From positions 1,717,297 through 1,781,296 of the forward strand of contig NZ_LT721901.1 in NCBI RefSeq assembly GCF_900157375.1: a DNA stretch of 64,000 nucleotides. The letters run 5' to 3'. Positions within the stretch are counted from its first letter, which is position 1, and each line of letters begins with the position of its first letter. Shown here one piece after another: positions 38,473-49,705 of the stretch. The stretch is from Mycobacterium rhizamassiliense. GTDB lineage: Bacteria; Actinomycetota; Actinomycetes; Mycobacteriales; Mycobacteriaceae. The translations under genes were made by a program, and so were the position numbers. The notes under the pieces were generated by a model. That model did no database searches. It was not told the DNA's origin and saw nothing but the letters and a program-made list of their open reading frames with translations.

Positions 38473-39357
38473 ATGAAGCAGTCACACCCGCCCAGCGATC
38501 AGGTCGTCGAGGCATGGCGCCGGCACCGTCCCTACCTGGTCAACCTCGGATACCAAATCCTCGGCGACGTCGGTGACGCCGAAGACGTTGCGCAGGAGGC
38601 CTTTCTGCGCCTGTCCCGGGTGCCGGACGACGAGATCGACGACATCCGGGGTTGGCTCACGGTGGTCACCAGCAGGCTGTGCCTGGACCAGGTGCGCTCG
38701 GCGCGAACCCGCTACGAACGGCTTGGCAGGCCAGGCCACGAGGAGCGCGACGTCCCGGCCGACCCGTCGCCGGCCCTCAACCCGGCCGATCGGGTCACCC
38801 TCGACGACGAGGTGCGCAGCGCGCTGATGGAAGTCCTGCAGCGGCTGAGCCCGGGGGAGCGGGTGGCCTTCGTGCTGCACGACGTCTTCGGGGTCCCGTT
38901 CGACGCCATCGCCGAAACGGTGGGCCGCCCGGTCGGCACGTGCCGCCAGCTCGCGCGCCGGGCCCGATCCAAATTCACTACCGCACAACCGAAGTTGGGC
39001 GAGGTGACGCCCGCCGAGCACCAGCTCGTCACCGAGACATTCATCACCGCGTGCGCCAACGGCGACATCGCCGCGCTGACCGCCGTGCTCGACCCGACGG
39101 TGTGGGGGGTGGGCACGGTGATCGCCGAGCCGGCCCCGCCCCCGCAGATCAACCACGGCCCAGCGGCGGTGGCCACCAACCTGATGCGCTACCTGAGCCC
39201 GGAGGTGACGCTGGTCAGCGGCCCCGCCGGCCAACCCGTCGTGCTGGCCTTTGCCGAACGCCGGCTGTTCGCGGCCATCGTGCTGACCATCCGGGGCGGC
39301 CTGGTCACCAAGATCGAGGCGGTCGCCGACCCCGCGGCCCGTGCCGCAGAGGTGTGA
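38473..39357 (+). CDS. ECF41-type RNA polymerase sigma factor with SnoaL-like C-terminus
   Basis: 294-residue ECF sigma factor. Region 2 (YLVNLGYQILGDVGDAEDVAQEAFLRL, IDDIRGWLTVVTSRLCLDQVRSARTR) and region 4 (LMEVLQRLSPGERVAFVLHDVFGVPFDAIAETVGRPVGTCRQLARRARSKF) are followed by a ~110-residue SnoaL/NTF2-like extension (ETFITACANGDIAALTAVLDPTVWG). In ECF41 factors this extension tunes activity, and no classical anti-sigma factor is needed. Adjacency to an oxidoreductase gene and the mirrored promoters fit ECF41. It is distinct from SigJ by context. It ends 16 bp before the convergent Rv3860-like gene. Confidence 0.88.
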   Translation: MKQSHPPSDQVVEAWRRHRPYLVNLGYQILGDVGDAEDVAQEAFLRLSRVPDDEIDDIRGWLTVVTSRLCLDQVRSARTRYERLGRPGHEERDVPADPSPALNPADRVTLDDEVRSALMEVLQRLSPGERVAFVLHDVFGVPFDAIAETVGRPVGTCRQLARRARSKFTTAQPKLGEVTPAEHQLVTETFITACANGDIAALTAVLDPTVWGVGTVIAEPAPPPQINHGPAAVATNLMRYLSPEVTLVSGPAGQPVVLAFAERRLFAAIVLTIRGGLVTKIEAVADPAARAAEV

Positions 39358-39373
39358 ATCACCTTGGGCCGCT

Positions 39374-40420
39374 TCAGCTCTCGTCGGCCGGCGCACGGCG
39401 CGACCGGTCCCGGCCCGTGCGGGCCGCGAAGTACCCGGCGATCGTCGCGGTGATCTGCAGGAATTTCAGTCGCGTCGGGCCCGCCATCTCGTTGCTCACA
39501 TCGATGACGCCGCCGGGCCGCAGGTGGGGATCGTAGGGAACCTCCACCACCGGCCGCCCATGATCGACGAATTCGCGCGCCAACAACGCGCGGGTGCGTT
39601 TGTCGGCATGGCCGTCGGAATCGTTGAGGACCACGATGGTGTGGTTCAGCAAGTCCGTCAGGCCCTGATCCGAGAGCCACTCCATGGTCCGGGCCGCCGC
39701 GGAGGCTCCGTCGGCCCACGGCGAGGACACCACGATCAGCGCGTCGAGGTCGCGCAGCACTTCGTGGGTGACGGGCGAATCCATCGTCGACCCGCAGTCG
39801 ATCACCGAGATCGCGAAATGGCGGTCCAGCCGCAACGCGGCCTCCCGGTAGATCGCGCGATCGAGGACCCGGCGCGGGCCCGAGGCAGGTTCACCGCCGA
39901 GTACGTACAGGCCGACCGGGTTGCGGCCCACCCGCTCGGCCACATCGGTGAACGTCTCCAGATTCTTGTCGGCGGTCAGCTCCCAGAACGAACCCCTCGA
40001 GCGCGGATCGATGCGGCTGCTCAGCCGGCCGAAGGCGGTGTCGGCGTCGATGGCGACCACGTGGTCTTGCCGCCGCAGCTCGGCGAACAGCGACCCCACA
40101 CTGGCGGCGACGGACGTCTTTCCCACTCCGCCCTTGCCCAGCACGCCGACCTTGTGGGTGCCGCGTAGGCCCGCCCGGATCGCGGCCTCGTACTCGACCT
40201 GTTGGCGTTGCGCGAGTGACGGACCCAGCGTGATCAGCCCGAAGGTGACCAGCCGCAGGATGCGCCGCCAGCCGCTGTCGGGAAGTGCGGCCGCCGGTGT
40301 GGCGGGTGTAGCGAGCGGGGGCGTTGGACGCGGCTGCGGCGCATCCTGCGGCTGGTCACCTTCGGGCGCGGGGGCGCCGGGCTGCAGACGGTCCCGCAGG
40401 AATTCGTCGCGCTCGTTCAT
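39374..40420 (-). CDS. MinD-like ATPase (Rv3860-like)
   Basis: 348-residue protein with a proline-rich N-terminal region (residues 15-48), then LGKGGVGKTSVAASVGSLFAEL (Walker A at about 95-102) and SVIDCGSTMDSPVTHEVLRDLDALIVVSSPW. It is related to the ESX-locus MinD-like proteins and to the protein at 27925-28953. Start ATG 40420 is preceded by GAGGAG; a longer frame to 40534 is unlikely. It is divergent from gltB, the same as Rv3860 and Rv3859c. The role is unknown. Confidence 0.87.
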   Translation of the reverse strand: MNERDEFLRDRLQPGAPAPEGDQPQDAPQPRPTPPLATPATPAAALPDSGWRRILRLVTFGLITLGPSLAQRQQVEYEAAIRAGLRGTHKVGVLGKGGVGKTSVAASVGSLFAELRRQDHVVAIDADTAFGRLSSRIDPRSRGSFWELTADKNLETFTDVAERVGRNPVGLYVLGGEPASGPRRVLDRAIYREAALRLDRHFAISVIDCGSTMDSPVTHEVLRDLDALIVVSSPWADGASAAARTMEWLSDQGLTDLLNHTIVVLNDSDGHADKRTRALLAREFVDHGRPVVEVPYDPHLRPGGVIDVSNEMAGPTRLKFLQITATIAGYFAARTGRDRSRRAPADES

Positions 40421-40912
40421 GGGCTCCTCAGTGCCGGCCGATCGATCGTCGCGTGTGGCCGATCGCACGGAGCTCCAGTATCGGTCACGGCCCGCCGCAC
40501 CATTCAGGGGTATCCGCGGGTCGCACCCGAGCAAACGGAGGCGCTTGGCACCGCTGCTGTGGGGCGGTCCGGGGCCGCCGCGGTTCCGCCGGATTTTCGC
40601 CGGTTGACCTGCGCGTCGGTGAGCGCGCGATGCCCTTCTGCAGCGAATTTACGTCGCAGCAAGCCCGCAGGTTAGACTTGACGAAGTTGGCATGTCAGGC
40701 GGTTTTTGTCATATCGTTTTACGACTTGTCGAGACCGGGTACACGCCACCGTTCAGCGCCGCACGGACGATTCCCTAGCCGGATCACTTTCCGTCTGGGA
40801 GACAGCCTATCGACAAGTCCGAAGGGGCCTCAGCCCGCAACCTCTGGGTGCGGCCCCGTCGGAGCGAGAAAAAACGGCCGCGCAGCAGGTTTTGGTGAAG
40901 AGGCAGGTGCAT
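40421..40912. other. Intergenic region upstream of gltB
   Basis: About 490 bp between the divergent Rv3860-like gene and gltB. The gltB frame is open back to 40706, but similarity to the 1527-residue M. tuberculosis protein places the start at 40913. An AT-richer stretch at 40640-40735 with TTGACG at 40678-40683 may hold the promoter. I saw no clear operator or RNA structure. Confidence 0.65.
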
Positions 40913-43900
40913 ATGACGCCCAGGCGCGTTGGGTTGTACAACCCTGCGTTCGAGCACGACGCGTGCGGGGTAGCCATGGTCGTCGACATGCACGGCCGGC
41001 GGACGCGCGACATCGTCGACAAGGCGATCACCGCCTTGGTCAACCTGGAACACCGCGGCGCCCAGGGTGCCGAGCCACGCAGTGGTGACGGCGCGGGCAT
41101 CCTCATTCAGGTCCCGGACGCCTTCCTGCGTGAGGTGGTGGACTTCGAGCTGCCCGCCCCGGGCAGCTACGCCACGGGCATCGCGTTTCTGCCGCAGTCG
41201 TCCAAGGACGCCGCGGCGGCCTGCGCGGCGGTGGAGAAGATCGCCGAAGCCGAAGGCCTGACGGTGCTGGGCTGGCGCAACGTGCCGACCGACGACTCCT
41301 CGCTGGGCGCGCTCTCGCGCGACGCGATGCCGACCTTCCGCCAGGTGTTCTTGACCGGGGCCACCGACATGACCCTCGAGCGCCGCTGCTACGTGGTACG
41401 CAAGCGCGCCGAGCACGAGCTGGGCACCAAGGGTCCGGGCCAGGATGGGCCGGGCCGCGAAACCGTGTACTTCCCAAGCCTGTCCGGCCAGACCATGGTC
41501 TACAAGGGCATGCTGACGACCCCACAGCTCAAGGCGTTTTACCTTGACCTGCAAGACGATCGGATGACCAGCGCGCTGGGCATCGTGCACTCCCGCTTCT
41601 CCACCAACACCTTCCCGTCCTGGCCGCTGGCGCACCCCTTCCGGCGCATCGCCCACAACGGCGAGATCAACACGGTCACGGGCAACGAGAACTGGATGCG
41701 GGCCCGTGAGGCGCTGATGAAGACCGACGTCTTCGGCGCGGTCGAGGACCTGGACAAGCTGTTCCCCATCTGTACGCCGGGTGCGTCGGACACCGCGCGT
41801 TTCGACGAGGCGCTCGAGCTGCTGCACCTGGGCGGGCGCAGCCTGCCGCACGCGGTGCTGATGATGATTCCCGAGGCCTGGGAACGCAACGAGACGATGG
41901 ACCCGGCCCGCCGTGCCTTCTACGAGTACCACGCCTCGCTGATGGAACCGTGGGACGGCCCGGCTTCCATGACGTTCACCGACGGCACCATCGTTGGCGC
42001 GGTGCTGGACCGCAATGGCCTTCGCCCATCCCGGATTTGGGTCACCGATGACGGTTTGGTGGTGATGGCGTCCGAGGCGGGCGTGTTGGACCTGGACCCG
42101 TCGAAGGTCGTGCAGCGGATGCGGCTGCAGCCGGGCCGGATGTTCCTGGTGGACACCACGCAGGGCCGCATCGTCGCCGACGAGGAGATCAAGGCGCAGC
42201 TGGCCGCCGAGCACCCCTACCAGGAGTGGCTCGACAGGAACCTTGTCCCGCTCGAATCGTTGCCGCAGGGTAAGTACGTGCGGATGCCGCACGAGCGACT
42301 TGTCATGCGGCAGTTGGCCTTTGGCTACACCTACGAGGAGCTCAACCTGCTGGTGGCGCCGATGGTGCGCACCGGTGCCGAGCCGCTGGGGTCGATGGGT
42401 ACCGACACCCCGGTCGCGGTGCTCTCGCAGCGTCCCCGCATTCTCTACGACTACTTCCAGCAGCTGTTCGCTCAGGTGACCAACCCGCCGCTGGACGCCA
42501 TCCGCGAGGAGGTGGTGACCAGCCTGCAGGGCACCACCGGCGGTGAGCGTGATCTGCTCAGCCCGGACGAAAAGTCCTGCCACCAGATCGCGCTGCGTCA
42601 GCCGATTCTGCGCAACCACGAGCTGGCCAAGCTGATCAACCTCAATCCCGACGACGAAATCAACGGGCGCGCACATGGCATGCGCTCCAAGGTGATTCGT
42701 TGTCTGTACCCGGTCGCCGAGGGTGGCGCCGGGCTGACCGCAGCGCTGGAGGAGGTGCGCGCGCAGACGTCGGCCGCGATCGCCGACGGCGCCCGGGTGA
42801 TCATCCTTTCCGACCGCGACTCCGACGAGCAGATGGCGCCGATACCGTCGCTGCTCGCCGTCGCCGGCGTGCACCACCACCTGGTTCGCGACCGGACCCG
42901 CACCCACGTGGGGCTGGTCGTCGAGTCCGGTGATGCCCGCGAGGTGCACCACATGGCGATGCTGATCGGCTGCGGCGCCGCCGCGGTCAACCCGTACCTG
43001 GCCTTCGAGTCCATCGAGGACATGCTCGACCGCGACGTCATCGACGGCATCGACCGCGACAAGGCGCTGAACAACTACGTCAAGGCCGCCGGCAAGGGCG
43101 TGCTGAAAGTCATGTCCAAGATGGGCATTTCGACGCTCGCCTCCTACACCGGCGCCCAGCTGTTCCAGGCGATCGGGATTTCCGAGGACGTGCTCGACGA
43201 GTACTTCACCGGGCTGGTGTGCCCGACCGGCGGCATCACCCTCGAGGACGTCGCCACCGATGTGGCCGCGCGGCACAAGCTGGCCTACCTGGACCGGCCG
43301 GACGAGCGCGCGCACCGCGAGCTGGAGGTGGGCGGGGACTACCAGTGGCGCCGTGAGGGCGAGTACCACCTGTTCAACCCCGAGACGGTGTTCAAGCTGC
43401 AGCACGCCACCCGCACCGGCCAGTACAAGATCTTCAAGGACTACACCCGCCTGGTCGATGACCAGAGCGAGCGGATGGCGTCACTGCGCGGCCTGCTGAA
43501 ATTCCGCGGCGATATGCGGCCCCCGGTTCCGCTGGAAGAGGTCGAACCCGCCAGCGAGATCGTCAAGCGATTCTCGACCGGCGCCATGAGCTACGGCTCG
43601 ATCTCGGCCGAGGCGCACGAGACGCTGGCCATCGCGATGAATCGCCTCGGCGGCCGCTCCAACAGTGGCGAGGGCGGCGAGGATGTCAAGCGATTCGACC
43701 GCGACCCCAATGGCGATTGGCGCCGCAGCGCCATCAAGCAGGTCGCCTCGGCGCGGTTCGGCGTCACCTCGCACTACCTGACCAACTGCAGCGACATCCA
43801 GATCAAGATGGCCCAGGGGGCGAAACCCGGTGAGGGCGGCCAACTTCCGGGTCACAAGGTTTACCCGTGGGTGGCCGAGGTCCGGCACTCCACGCCGGGT

Positions 43901-45496
43901 GTCGGCCTCATCTCGCCGCCGCCGCACCACGACATCTACTCGATCGAGGACCTGGCGCAGCTGATCCACGATCTGAAGAACGCCAACCCGCAGGCGCGGG
44001 TACACGTGAAGCTGGTGTCCGAGAACGGCGTCGGCACGGTCGCCGCGGGGGTGTCCAAGGCGCACGCCGACGTGGTGCTCATCTCGGGCCACGACGGCGG
44101 CACCGGTGCCACGCCGCTGACGTCGCAGAAGCACGCCGGCGCCCCGTGGGAGCTGGGCCTGGCCGAGACGCAGCAGACCTTGCTGCTCAACGGGTTACGC
44201 GATCGGATCGTGGTTCAGGTGGACGGCCAGCTCAAGACCGGCCGCGACGTGATGATCGGCGCATTGTTGGGTGCCGAGGAATTCGGCTTCGCCACCGCCC
44301 CGCTGGTGGTGGCGGGCTGCATCATGATGCGGGTCTGCCACCTCGACACCTGCCCGGTCGGCGTAGCCACGCAGAACCCGGTGCTGCGTGAGCGGTTCAC
44401 CGGCAAGCCGGAGTTCGTCGAGAACTTCTTCATGTTCATCGCCGAAGAAGTCCGGGAATACCTGGCGCAGTTGGGCTTCCGCACCCTCAACGAGGCGGTC
44501 GGCCAGGTGGGCTCGCTGGACACCACGCTGGCCCGCGCGCACTGGAAGGCGCACAAGCTGGACCTGAGCCCGGTGCTGCACGAGCCCGAGTCGGCGTTCA
44601 TGAACCAGGACCTGTACTGCAGCTCGCGTCAGGACCACGGCTTGGACAAGGCGCTGGACCAACAGCTGATCGTGATGAGCCGCGAGGCGCTGGATTCCGG
44701 TAAGCCGGTCCGGTTCTCCACCACCATCAGCAACGTCAACCGCACCGTGGGCACCATGCTCGGTCACGAGTTGACGAAAGCGTATGGTGGCCAAGGCTTG
44801 CCGGACGGGACCATCGACATCACCTTCGACGGCTCGGCCGGTAACAGCTTCGGCGCCTTCGTGCCCAAGGGCATCACCCTGCGCGTGTACGGCGACGCCA
44901 ACGACTACGTCGGCAAGGGCTTGTCCGGTGGACGGATCGTGGTGCGCCCGTCCGACGATGCCCCGCAGAACTATGTCGCCGAGGAAAACATCATCGGCGG
45001 CAACGTGATCCTGTTCGGCGCGACCAGCGGAGAGGTTTACCTGCGCGGCGTGGTCGGCGAGCGGTTCGCGGTCCGGAACTCCGGCGCCCACGCGGTGGTC
45101 GAGGGCGTCGGCGATCACGGCTGTGAATACATGACCGGCGGCCGGGTCGTCATCCTCGGCCACACCGGACGGAACTTCGCGGCCGGCATGTCCGGCGGCG
45201 TGGCCTACGTCTACGACCCGGACGAGCAACTGCCCGAAAACCTGAACACCGAGATGGTGGATTTTGAGACTCTCGATTCCGAAGACATCGACTTCCTGCA
45301 CGGCGTCATCCAGGCGCATGTCGATGCCACCGATTCCGCTGTCGGACAGCGCATCCTGGCCGACTGGCACGGCCAGCAAAGGCATTTCGCCAAAGTGATG
45401 CCGCGGGACTACAAGAAGGTGCTGGAGGCGATCGCGCAGGCCGAACGCGACGGAGCCGACGTCGACAAAGCGATCATGGCGGCCGCACATGGCTGA
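40913..45496 (+). CDS. gltB: Glutamate synthase (NADPH) large subunit
   Basis: 1527-residue enzyme that transfers the amide of glutamine to 2-oxoglutarate, giving two glutamates. The glutaminase nucleophile is Cys18 ([11 protein letters not shown]), exposed after removal of the leader. The central and FMN domains include [12 protein letters not shown] and [31 protein letters not shown] [3Fe-4S] cluster is formed by Cys1136, Cys1142 and Cys1147 ([12 protein letters not shown]). The C-terminal beta-helix domain shows repeated G-rich turns. Length is identical to M. tuberculosis GltB. It overlaps gltD by 8 nt. Confidence 0.97.
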   Translation: MTPRRVGLYNPAFEHDACGVAMVVDMHGRRTRDIVDKAITALVNLEHRGAQGAEPRSGDGAGILIQVPDAFLREVVDFELPAPGSYATGIAFLPQSSKDAAAACAAVEKIAEAEGLTVLGWRNVPTDDSSLGALSRDAMPTFRQVFLTGATDMTLERRCYVVRKRAEHELGTKGPGQDGPGRETVYFPSLSGQTMVYKGMLTTPQLKAFYLDLQDDRMTSALGIVHSRFSTNTFPSWPLAHPFRRIAHNGEINTVTGNENWMRAREALMKTDVFGAVEDLDKLFPICTPGASDTARFDEALELLHLGGRSLPHAVLMMIPEAWERNETMDPARRAFYEYHASLMEPWDGPASMTFTDGTIVGAVLDRNGLRPSRIWVTDDGLVVMASEAGVLDLDPSKVVQRMRLQPGRMFLVDTTQGRIVADEEIKAQLAAEHPYQEWLDRNLVPLESLPQGKYVRMPHERLVMRQLAFGYTYEELNLLVAPMVRTGAEPLGSMGTDTPVAVLSQRPRILYDYFQQLFAQVTNPPLDAIREEVVTSLQGTTGGERDLLSPDEKSCHQIALRQPILRNHELAKLINLNPDDEINGRAHGMRSKVIRCLYPVAEGGAGLTAALEEVRAQTSAAIADGARVIILSDRDSDEQMAPIPSLLAVAGVHHHLVRDRTRTHVGLVVESGDAREVHHMAMLIGCGAAAVNPYLAFESIEDMLDRDVIDGIDRDKALNNYVKAAGKGVLKVMSKMGISTLASYTGAQLFQAIGISEDVLDEYFTGLVCPTGGITLEDVATDVAARHKLAYLDRPDERAHRELEVGGDYQWRREGEYHLFNPETVFKLQHATRTGQYKIFKDYTRLVDDQSERMASLRGLLKFRGDMRPPVPLEEVEPASEIVKRFSTGAMSYGSISAEAHETLAIAMNRLGGRSNSGEGGEDVKRFDRDPNGDWRRSAIKQVASARFGVTSHYLTNCSDIQIKMAQGAKPGEGGQLPGHKVYPWVAEVRHSTPGVGLISPPPHHDIYSIEDLAQLIHDLKNANPQARVHVKLVSENGVGTVAAGVSKAHADVVLISGHDGGTGATPLTSQKHAGAPWELGLAETQQTLLLNGLRDRIVVQVDGQLKTGRDVMIGALLGAEEFGFATAPLVVAGCIMMRVCHLDTCPVGVATQNPVLRERFTGKPEFVENFFMFIAEEVREYLAQLGFRTLNEAVGQVGSLDTTLARAHWKAHKLDLSPVLHEPESAFMNQDLYCSSRQDHGLDKALDQQLIVMSREALDSGKPVRFSTTISNVNRTVGTMLGHELTKAYGGQGLPDGTIDITFDGSAGNSFGAFVPKGITLRVYGDANDYVGKGLSGGRIVVRPSDDAPQNYVAEENIIGGNVILFGATSGEVYLRGVVGERFAVRNSGAHAVVEGVGDHGCEYMTGGRVVILGHTGRNFAAGMSGGVAYVYDPDEQLPENLNTEMVDFETLDSEDIDFLHGVIQAHVDATDSAVGQRILADWHGQQRHFAKVMPRDYKKVLEAIAQAERDGADVDKAIMAAAHG

Positions 45497-46955
45497 TCCA
45501 AGCGGCTTCCTGAAGTACACGCACCGGGAACTGCCGCAGCGCCGGCCTGTCCCGCTGCGGTTGAAGGACTGGAAAGAGGTCTACCAGGACTTCAACGACG
45601 ACACCCTGCGTGAGCAGGCGACCCGCTGCATGGACTGCGGTATTCCCTTCTGCCACAACGGCTGCCCGCTGGGCAACCTGATCCCGGAATGGAACGACCT
45701 GGTGCGCAGGGGCCGGTGGCGCGACGCGATCGAGCGGCTGCACGCCACCAACAACTTCCCCGACTTCACCGGGCGGTTGTGTCCCGCGCCGTGCGAGCCG
45801 GCCTGCGTGCTCGGCATCAACCAGGAACCGGTGACGATCAAGCAGATCGAGCTGGAGATCATCGACCACGCCTTCGACGAGGGCTTCGTGGAGCCGATGC
45901 TGCCGACCAAGCTGACCGGAAAGACGGTCGCCGTGGTGGGTTCGGGCCCGGCCGGACTGGCCGCCGCCCAGCAGCTGACCCGCGCCGGACACACCGTCAC
46001 CGTCTTCGAGCGGGCCGACCGCGTCGGCGGCCTGCTGCGCTATGGCATTCCTGAATTCAAGATGGAAAAGCGCGTCCTGGATCGCCGCCTTGACCAAATG
46101 CGGGCCGAGGGAACCGAATTCCGCGCCGGCGTCAATGTCGGAGTCGACATCACGGCCGAGCAGCTGGTGGCCGACTTCGACGCCGTGGTACTGGCCGGCG
46201 GTGCCACCGCCGCGCGCGACCTGCCCGTGCCCGGCCGCGAGTTGGACGGCATCCACCAGGCGATGGAATACCTGCCGTGGGGCAACCGGGTGCAGGAAGG
46301 CGACGACGTCCTTGGCGAGGACGGCGAGCCGCCGATCACCGCCAAGGGCAAGAACGTCATCATCATCGGCGGCGGCGACACCGGAGCCGACTGCCTGGGC
46401 ACCGCGCACCGGCAAGGCGCGGTTGCGATCCACCAGTTCGAGATCATGCCGCGGCCGCCGGAGTCCCGCGCGGAATCCACTCCGTGGCCGACCTACCCGC
46501 TGATGTACCGGGTGTCCTCGGCGCACGAAGAGGGCGGCGAGCGCGTCTTCTCGGTGAATACCGAGGAGTTCGTCGGCAAGGACGGGCACGTCACCGCGCT
46601 CAAGGCGCACGAAGTGACGATGCAGGACGGCAAGTTCGTCAAGGTCGAGGGATCCGACTTCGAGCTCGAGGCCGACTTGGTGTTGCTGGCGATGGGATTC
46701 GTCGGCCCCGAGAAGCCGGGACTGCTCACCGACCTCAAAGTGAAATTCACCGACCGCGGCAACGTCGCCCGCGGGGCCGATTTCGACACTTCGGTTCCCG
46801 GCGTTTTCGTTGCTGGGGACATGGGCCGTGGCCAGTCGTTGATCGTCTGGGCGATCGCCGAGGGCCGGGCCGCGGCCGCCGCTGCGGACCGGCATTTGAT
46901 GGGGTCCACGGCTTTGCCGGCGCCGGTCAAGCCGACCGCCGCACCACTTCAGTAG
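45489..46955 (+). CDS. gltD: Glutamate synthase small subunit
   Basis: 488-residue flavoprotein that passes electrons from NADPH to GltB. N-terminal cysteine clusters ([38 protein letters not shown]) bind [4Fe-4S]. The FAD motif is [15 protein letters not shown] and the NADPH motif is [14 protein letters not shown]. Length is equal to M. tuberculosis GltD. The start overlaps the gltB end, so synthesis is coupled. Confidence 0.97.
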   Translation: MADPSGFLKYTHRELPQRRPVPLRLKDWKEVYQDFNDDTLREQATRCMDCGIPFCHNGCPLGNLIPEWNDLVRRGRWRDAIERLHATNNFPDFTGRLCPAPCEPACVLGINQEPVTIKQIELEIIDHAFDEGFVEPMLPTKLTGKTVAVVGSGPAGLAAAQQLTRAGHTVTVFERADRVGGLLRYGIPEFKMEKRVLDRRLDQMRAEGTEFRAGVNVGVDITAEQLVADFDAVVLAGGATAARDLPVPGRELDGIHQAMEYLPWGNRVQEGDDVLGEDGEPPITAKGKNVIIIGGGDTGADCLGTAHRQGAVAIHQFEIMPRPPESRAESTPWPTYPLMYRVSSAHEEGGERVFSVNTEEFVGKDGHVTALKAHEVTMQDGKFVKVEGSDFELEADLVLLAMGFVGPEKPGLLTDLKVKFTDRGNVARGADFDTSVPGVFVAGDMGRGQSLIVWAIAEGRAAAAAADRHLMGSTALPAPVKPTAAPLQ

Positions 46956-47332
46956 TCACACTAGCCACACACGAAACACGCGTTAAATCGGTCGGCGCGT
47001 CTCCCGTAGTTTGCCAGAACCCGGGTGTCTAATAATTCGTTGTGGGCTACGTCACGTAGAAGCCGCAACGAAGCCCCGGTTGATAGGAACGATCGCAGGA
47101 GTGTCACTGTGCATGTCAACCCATTACCTCGAACGCGGATGGGGCGAATGGCCTGGTCATGGTTTCGCCACCCGATGAAGAGCCGCGAATTTCCTGCCAA
47201 GCACGAACGTCTGGTAACCGCTGAAGAACTGCTGCTGTTCGGGGTGTAACCGCACGCAGTTCACAACCGAAAATTGATCAAGGGTTTGCTCGGCGTTACC
47301 GAATCGGTTCTACGCCAGGCATGGCCCGGAAA
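46956..47332. other. Intergenic region after gltD
   Basis: 377 bp between gltD and the convergent luciferase-like gene. The only candidate gene is the short frame at 47109-47249. The rest shows no recognisable RNA gene, repeat or hairpin. Confidence 0.6.
47109..47249 (+). CDS. Small hypothetical protein, 46 residues
   Basis: Starts at GTG 47109 with AGGAG 7 nt upstream. The protein is basic and Trp/Phe-containing at the front (MGRMAWSWFRHPMKSREFPAKHERL) and ends VTAEELLLFGV. No signal or membrane helix is clear. It was not recognised as any family. The clear ribosome site favours a real gene, but its size makes this uncertain. Confidence 0.45.
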   Translation: MHVNPLPRTRMGRMAWSWFRHPMKSREFPAKHERLVTAEELLLFGV

Positions 47333-48184
47333 TTACCCGTCGAGCAGTCCCGAGTCCCGAATCGCCTCCGCCAGCGGTTCGAGGATGGCCGGGTCGTGCG
47401 GCGGCGGGAGGTAGACGATGCCCAGGTCCAAACCCTCGGCGGCCAGCCCGGCCGCGTCGGCGACGACCTTCTGGTAATCGAGGTCGGGCTCCAGGCGCAG
47501 ATGGGCCGACAGGGTGATCTCCTTCGGGTCGCGGCCGATGTCCGCGCAGTGCGAGGCCAGCACGTCGCGCTTGTGGGCGAACATGTCGGGCGGGCCGCCG
47601 ACGAAGTTCCAGTGTTGGGCGTAGCGCGCGGTGATCCGCAGGGTGCGCTTTTCTCCGCTGCCGCCGATGCAGATGGGCGGGTGCGGCCGCTGCGGACCCT
47701 TCGGCTCGTTGCGGGCGTCCTTGAGTTGGTAGTACTTGCCGTCGAAGTTGGTGGACGGTTCGGACAGCAAGCTGGTCAGCACCGCGCAGGCTTCCTCGAA
47801 GCGGTCGAAGCGCTCCTTGATGCTGCCGAGCTCGATGCCGTAGGCGCCGGACTCCTCTTCGTTCCAGCCGGCGCCGATGCCCAGCTCGAGCCGGCCGTTG
47901 GAGATGATGTCAAGTGCGGCAGCCATATTCGCGAGCACCGCGGGGTGGCGGTAGTGGATGCCGGTGACCAGGGTGCCCAGCCGCAGCCGCTTGGTGCCCT
48001 GCGCCAGCGCGGTCAGCGTCGTCCAGCCCTCCAGGCATGGCCCGCCGCTGTCGGAGAAGATCGGGTAGAAGTGGTCGAAGGTCCATCCGGACTCGTAGAC
48101 GTCGATGTCGTCGGCGGCCTGCCAGACGGCCAGCATGTCGGCCCAGGTGGTGTTCTGCGGGGAGGTTTTGAACGCGAATCGCAT
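47333..48184 (-). CDS. Luciferase-like (LLM) F420-dependent oxidoreductase
   Basis: 283-residue TIM-barrel protein of the bacterial luciferase superfamily. Typical segments are TFDHFYP, TLTALAQGTKRLRLGTLVTGIHYRHPAVLANMAAALDIISNGRLELGIGAGWNEEE and PPICIGGSGEKRTLRITARYAQHWNFVG. Mycobacterial members of this shape usually use F420. The substrate is unknown. It starts at 48184 and is divergent from the small membrane protein gene at 48236. I know of no counterpart at this place in M. tuberculosis. Confidence 0.88.
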   Translation of the reverse strand: MRFAFKTSPQNTTWADMLAVWQAADDIDVYESGWTFDHFYPIFSDSGGPCLEGWTTLTALAQGTKRLRLGTLVTGIHYRHPAVLANMAAALDIISNGRLELGIGAGWNEEESGAYGIELGSIKERFDRFEEACAVLTSLLSEPSTNFDGKYYQLKDARNEPKGPQRPHPPICIGGSGEKRTLRITARYAQHWNFVGGPPDMFAHKRDVLASHCADIGRDPKEITLSAHLRLEPDLDYQKVVADAAGLAAEGLDLGIVYLPPPHDPAILEPLAEAIRDSGLLDG

Positions 48185-48235
48185 ATACCCGAAGGTAGTC
48201 GATCTTTATGAAGCGCAACTAAACTCGTTCGGACC

Positions 48236-48667
48236 ATGACTAGCGCACTCGGACTCGACACCAAGATCACGTTGCTGGCGGCCGGACTGATCTTCTTGCT
48301 CGCACTCGTTCTCGGAGTGTGGAAGTACCGCCAGATCATGGCGTCCGACGACCACCGGGCGCATCCCTACGTCGACATCGCGCACCGGGCGGCGTTGCTG
48401 TATTCCTTCGCGACCCTGCTGATCGCGGTGTTCGTCCAATACAGCGCCTGGCCGATGTGGGTCAACCTGACGGCGGCGATGGTCGTCGTGTTCTTCTTCG
48501 TCGGGGCGATCGCCGCCTACATCGAGCACGGGGCGCGGCGCGACACCGTCAACCAATTCGAGAACGCGCCCCGCGGAACGGGGCTGGCCATGACCCTGTT
48601 GATCGTCGGCGAGATCGGCGGCTTCAGCGTGATCCTGGCCGGCTTCGTGTACGGGCAGCTGTTGTAG
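48236..48667 (+). CDS. Four-helix membrane protein of unknown function
   Basis: 143 residues with four predicted membrane helices: ITLLAAGLIFLLALVLGVW, AALLYSFATLLIAVFVQY, MWVNLTAAMVVVFFFVGAIAAY and MTLLIVGEIGGFSVILAGFVYG. The loop HPYVDIAHRAALLYSF has conserved-looking His residues. The family was not recognised. It lies 20 bp upstream of the PHP-domain gene and may be co-transcribed with it. Confidence 0.8.
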   Translation: MTSALGLDTKITLLAAGLIFLLALVLGVWKYRQIMASDDHRAHPYVDIAHRAALLYSFATLLIAVFVQYSAWPMWVNLTAAMVVVFFFVGAIAAYIEHGARRDTVNQFENAPRGTGLAMTLLIVGEIGGFSVILAGFVYGQLL

Positions 48668-48687
48668 CCGACGGGCACACTGGAGCC

Positions 48688-49695
48688 ATGGATCCGGTGA
48701 CCGCGCTGCGACAGATCGCGTACTACAAGGACCGGAGCCGGCAAGACTCCAAACGCGTGATGGCATATCGCAACGCCGCCGACATCGTCGAGAAGCTGTC
48801 CGACGCCGAGCGGGAGCGCCACGGGCAGGCCAACAGCTGGCAGACGCTGCCGGGCATCGGCCCCAAGACCGCGAAGGTCATCGCGCAGGCCTGGGCCGGC
48901 CACGAGCCGGACGCGCTGATCGAATTGCGTTCCGAGGCAACCGATCTCGGCGGCGGCGAGATTCGGACCGCGCTGCGGGGCGATCTACATCTGCATTCCA
49001 ACTGGTCGGACGGCTCGGCGCCAATCGAGGAGATGATGGCCACCGCGGCGGACCTGGGCCACGAGTACTGCGCGCTGACCGACCATTCCCCGCGGCTGAC
49101 GATCGCCAACGGCCTGTCGCCGGAGCGGCTGCGCAAGCAGCTCGACGTGATCGACCGATTGCGCGAGCAGTTCGCGCCGATGCGCATCCTCACCGGCATC
49201 GAGGTCGACATCCTCGACGACGGCAGCCTGGACCAGGAGCCCGAGCTGTTGGAGCGCCTGGACGTGGTGGTGGCCAGCGTGCATTCCAAGTTGTCGATGG
49301 ATGAGCCGGCGATGACGCGCCGCATGGTGCGCGCCGTCTCCGACGGCCACGCCGACGTGCTGGGCCATTGCACCGGCCGGCTGGTCGCCGGCAACCGCGG
49401 CATCCGGGCCGAATCGAAGTTCGACGCCGAGAAGGTCTTCACGGCCTGCCGCGATCACGGCACCGCGGTCGAGATCAACTCACGGCCCGAGCGCCGCGAC
49501 CCGCCGACCCGGCTGCTGAACCTGGCGCTGGAGATCGGCTGCGTGTTCAGCATCGACACCGACGCGCACGCGCCCGGCCAGCTGGACTTCCTGGGCTACG
49601 GCGCGCAGCGCGCGCTGGACGCCGGGGTGCCCGTCGACCGCATCGTCAACACCTGGCCGGCCGAGCGACTGCTGGAGTGGACCGGGTCCGGCTAG
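48688..49695 (+). CDS. PHP-domain phosphoesterase with HhH motif (Rv3856c-like)
   Basis: 335-residue protein, the same length as Rv3856c. An N-terminal helix-hairpin-helix (LPGIGPKTAKVIAQAW) precedes a PHP domain with the metal motifs DLHLHSNWSDGSAP, LTDHSPRL, VASVHSKL, LGHCTGRL and DTDAHAPGQL. The layout resembles the C-terminal part of PolX DNA polymerases, without the polymerase. This suggests a nucleic-acid-linked phosphoesterase, but the substrate is unknown. The start is ATG 48688; the longer frame from 48319 overlaps the upstream gene. Confidence 0.9.
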   Translation: MDPVTALRQIAYYKDRSRQDSKRVMAYRNAADIVEKLSDAERERHGQANSWQTLPGIGPKTAKVIAQAWAGHEPDALIELRSEATDLGGGEIRTALRGDLHLHSNWSDGSAPIEEMMATAADLGHEYCALTDHSPRLTIANGLSPERLRKQLDVIDRLREQFAPMRILTGIEVDILDDGSLDQEPELLERLDVVVASVHSKLSMDEPAMTRRMVRAVSDGHADVLGHCTGRLVAGNRGIRAESKFDAEKVFTACRDHGTAVEINSRPERRDPPTRLLNLALEIGCVFSIDTDAHAPGQLDFLGYGAQRALDAGVPVDRIVNTWPAERLLEWTGSG

Positions 49696-49705
49696 GCGCG
49701 ACGGG

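Noticed and set aside
39369..39536. Plus-strand frame (38652-39536) continuing past the ECF sigma gene
   Set aside because: It is a shifted frame of the sigma gene with no domains; the gene ends at 39357.
40784..43405. Long open frame on the minus strand inside gltB
   Set aside because: High-GC shadow of gltB; the translation is His/Arg/Gly-rich with no recognisable family.
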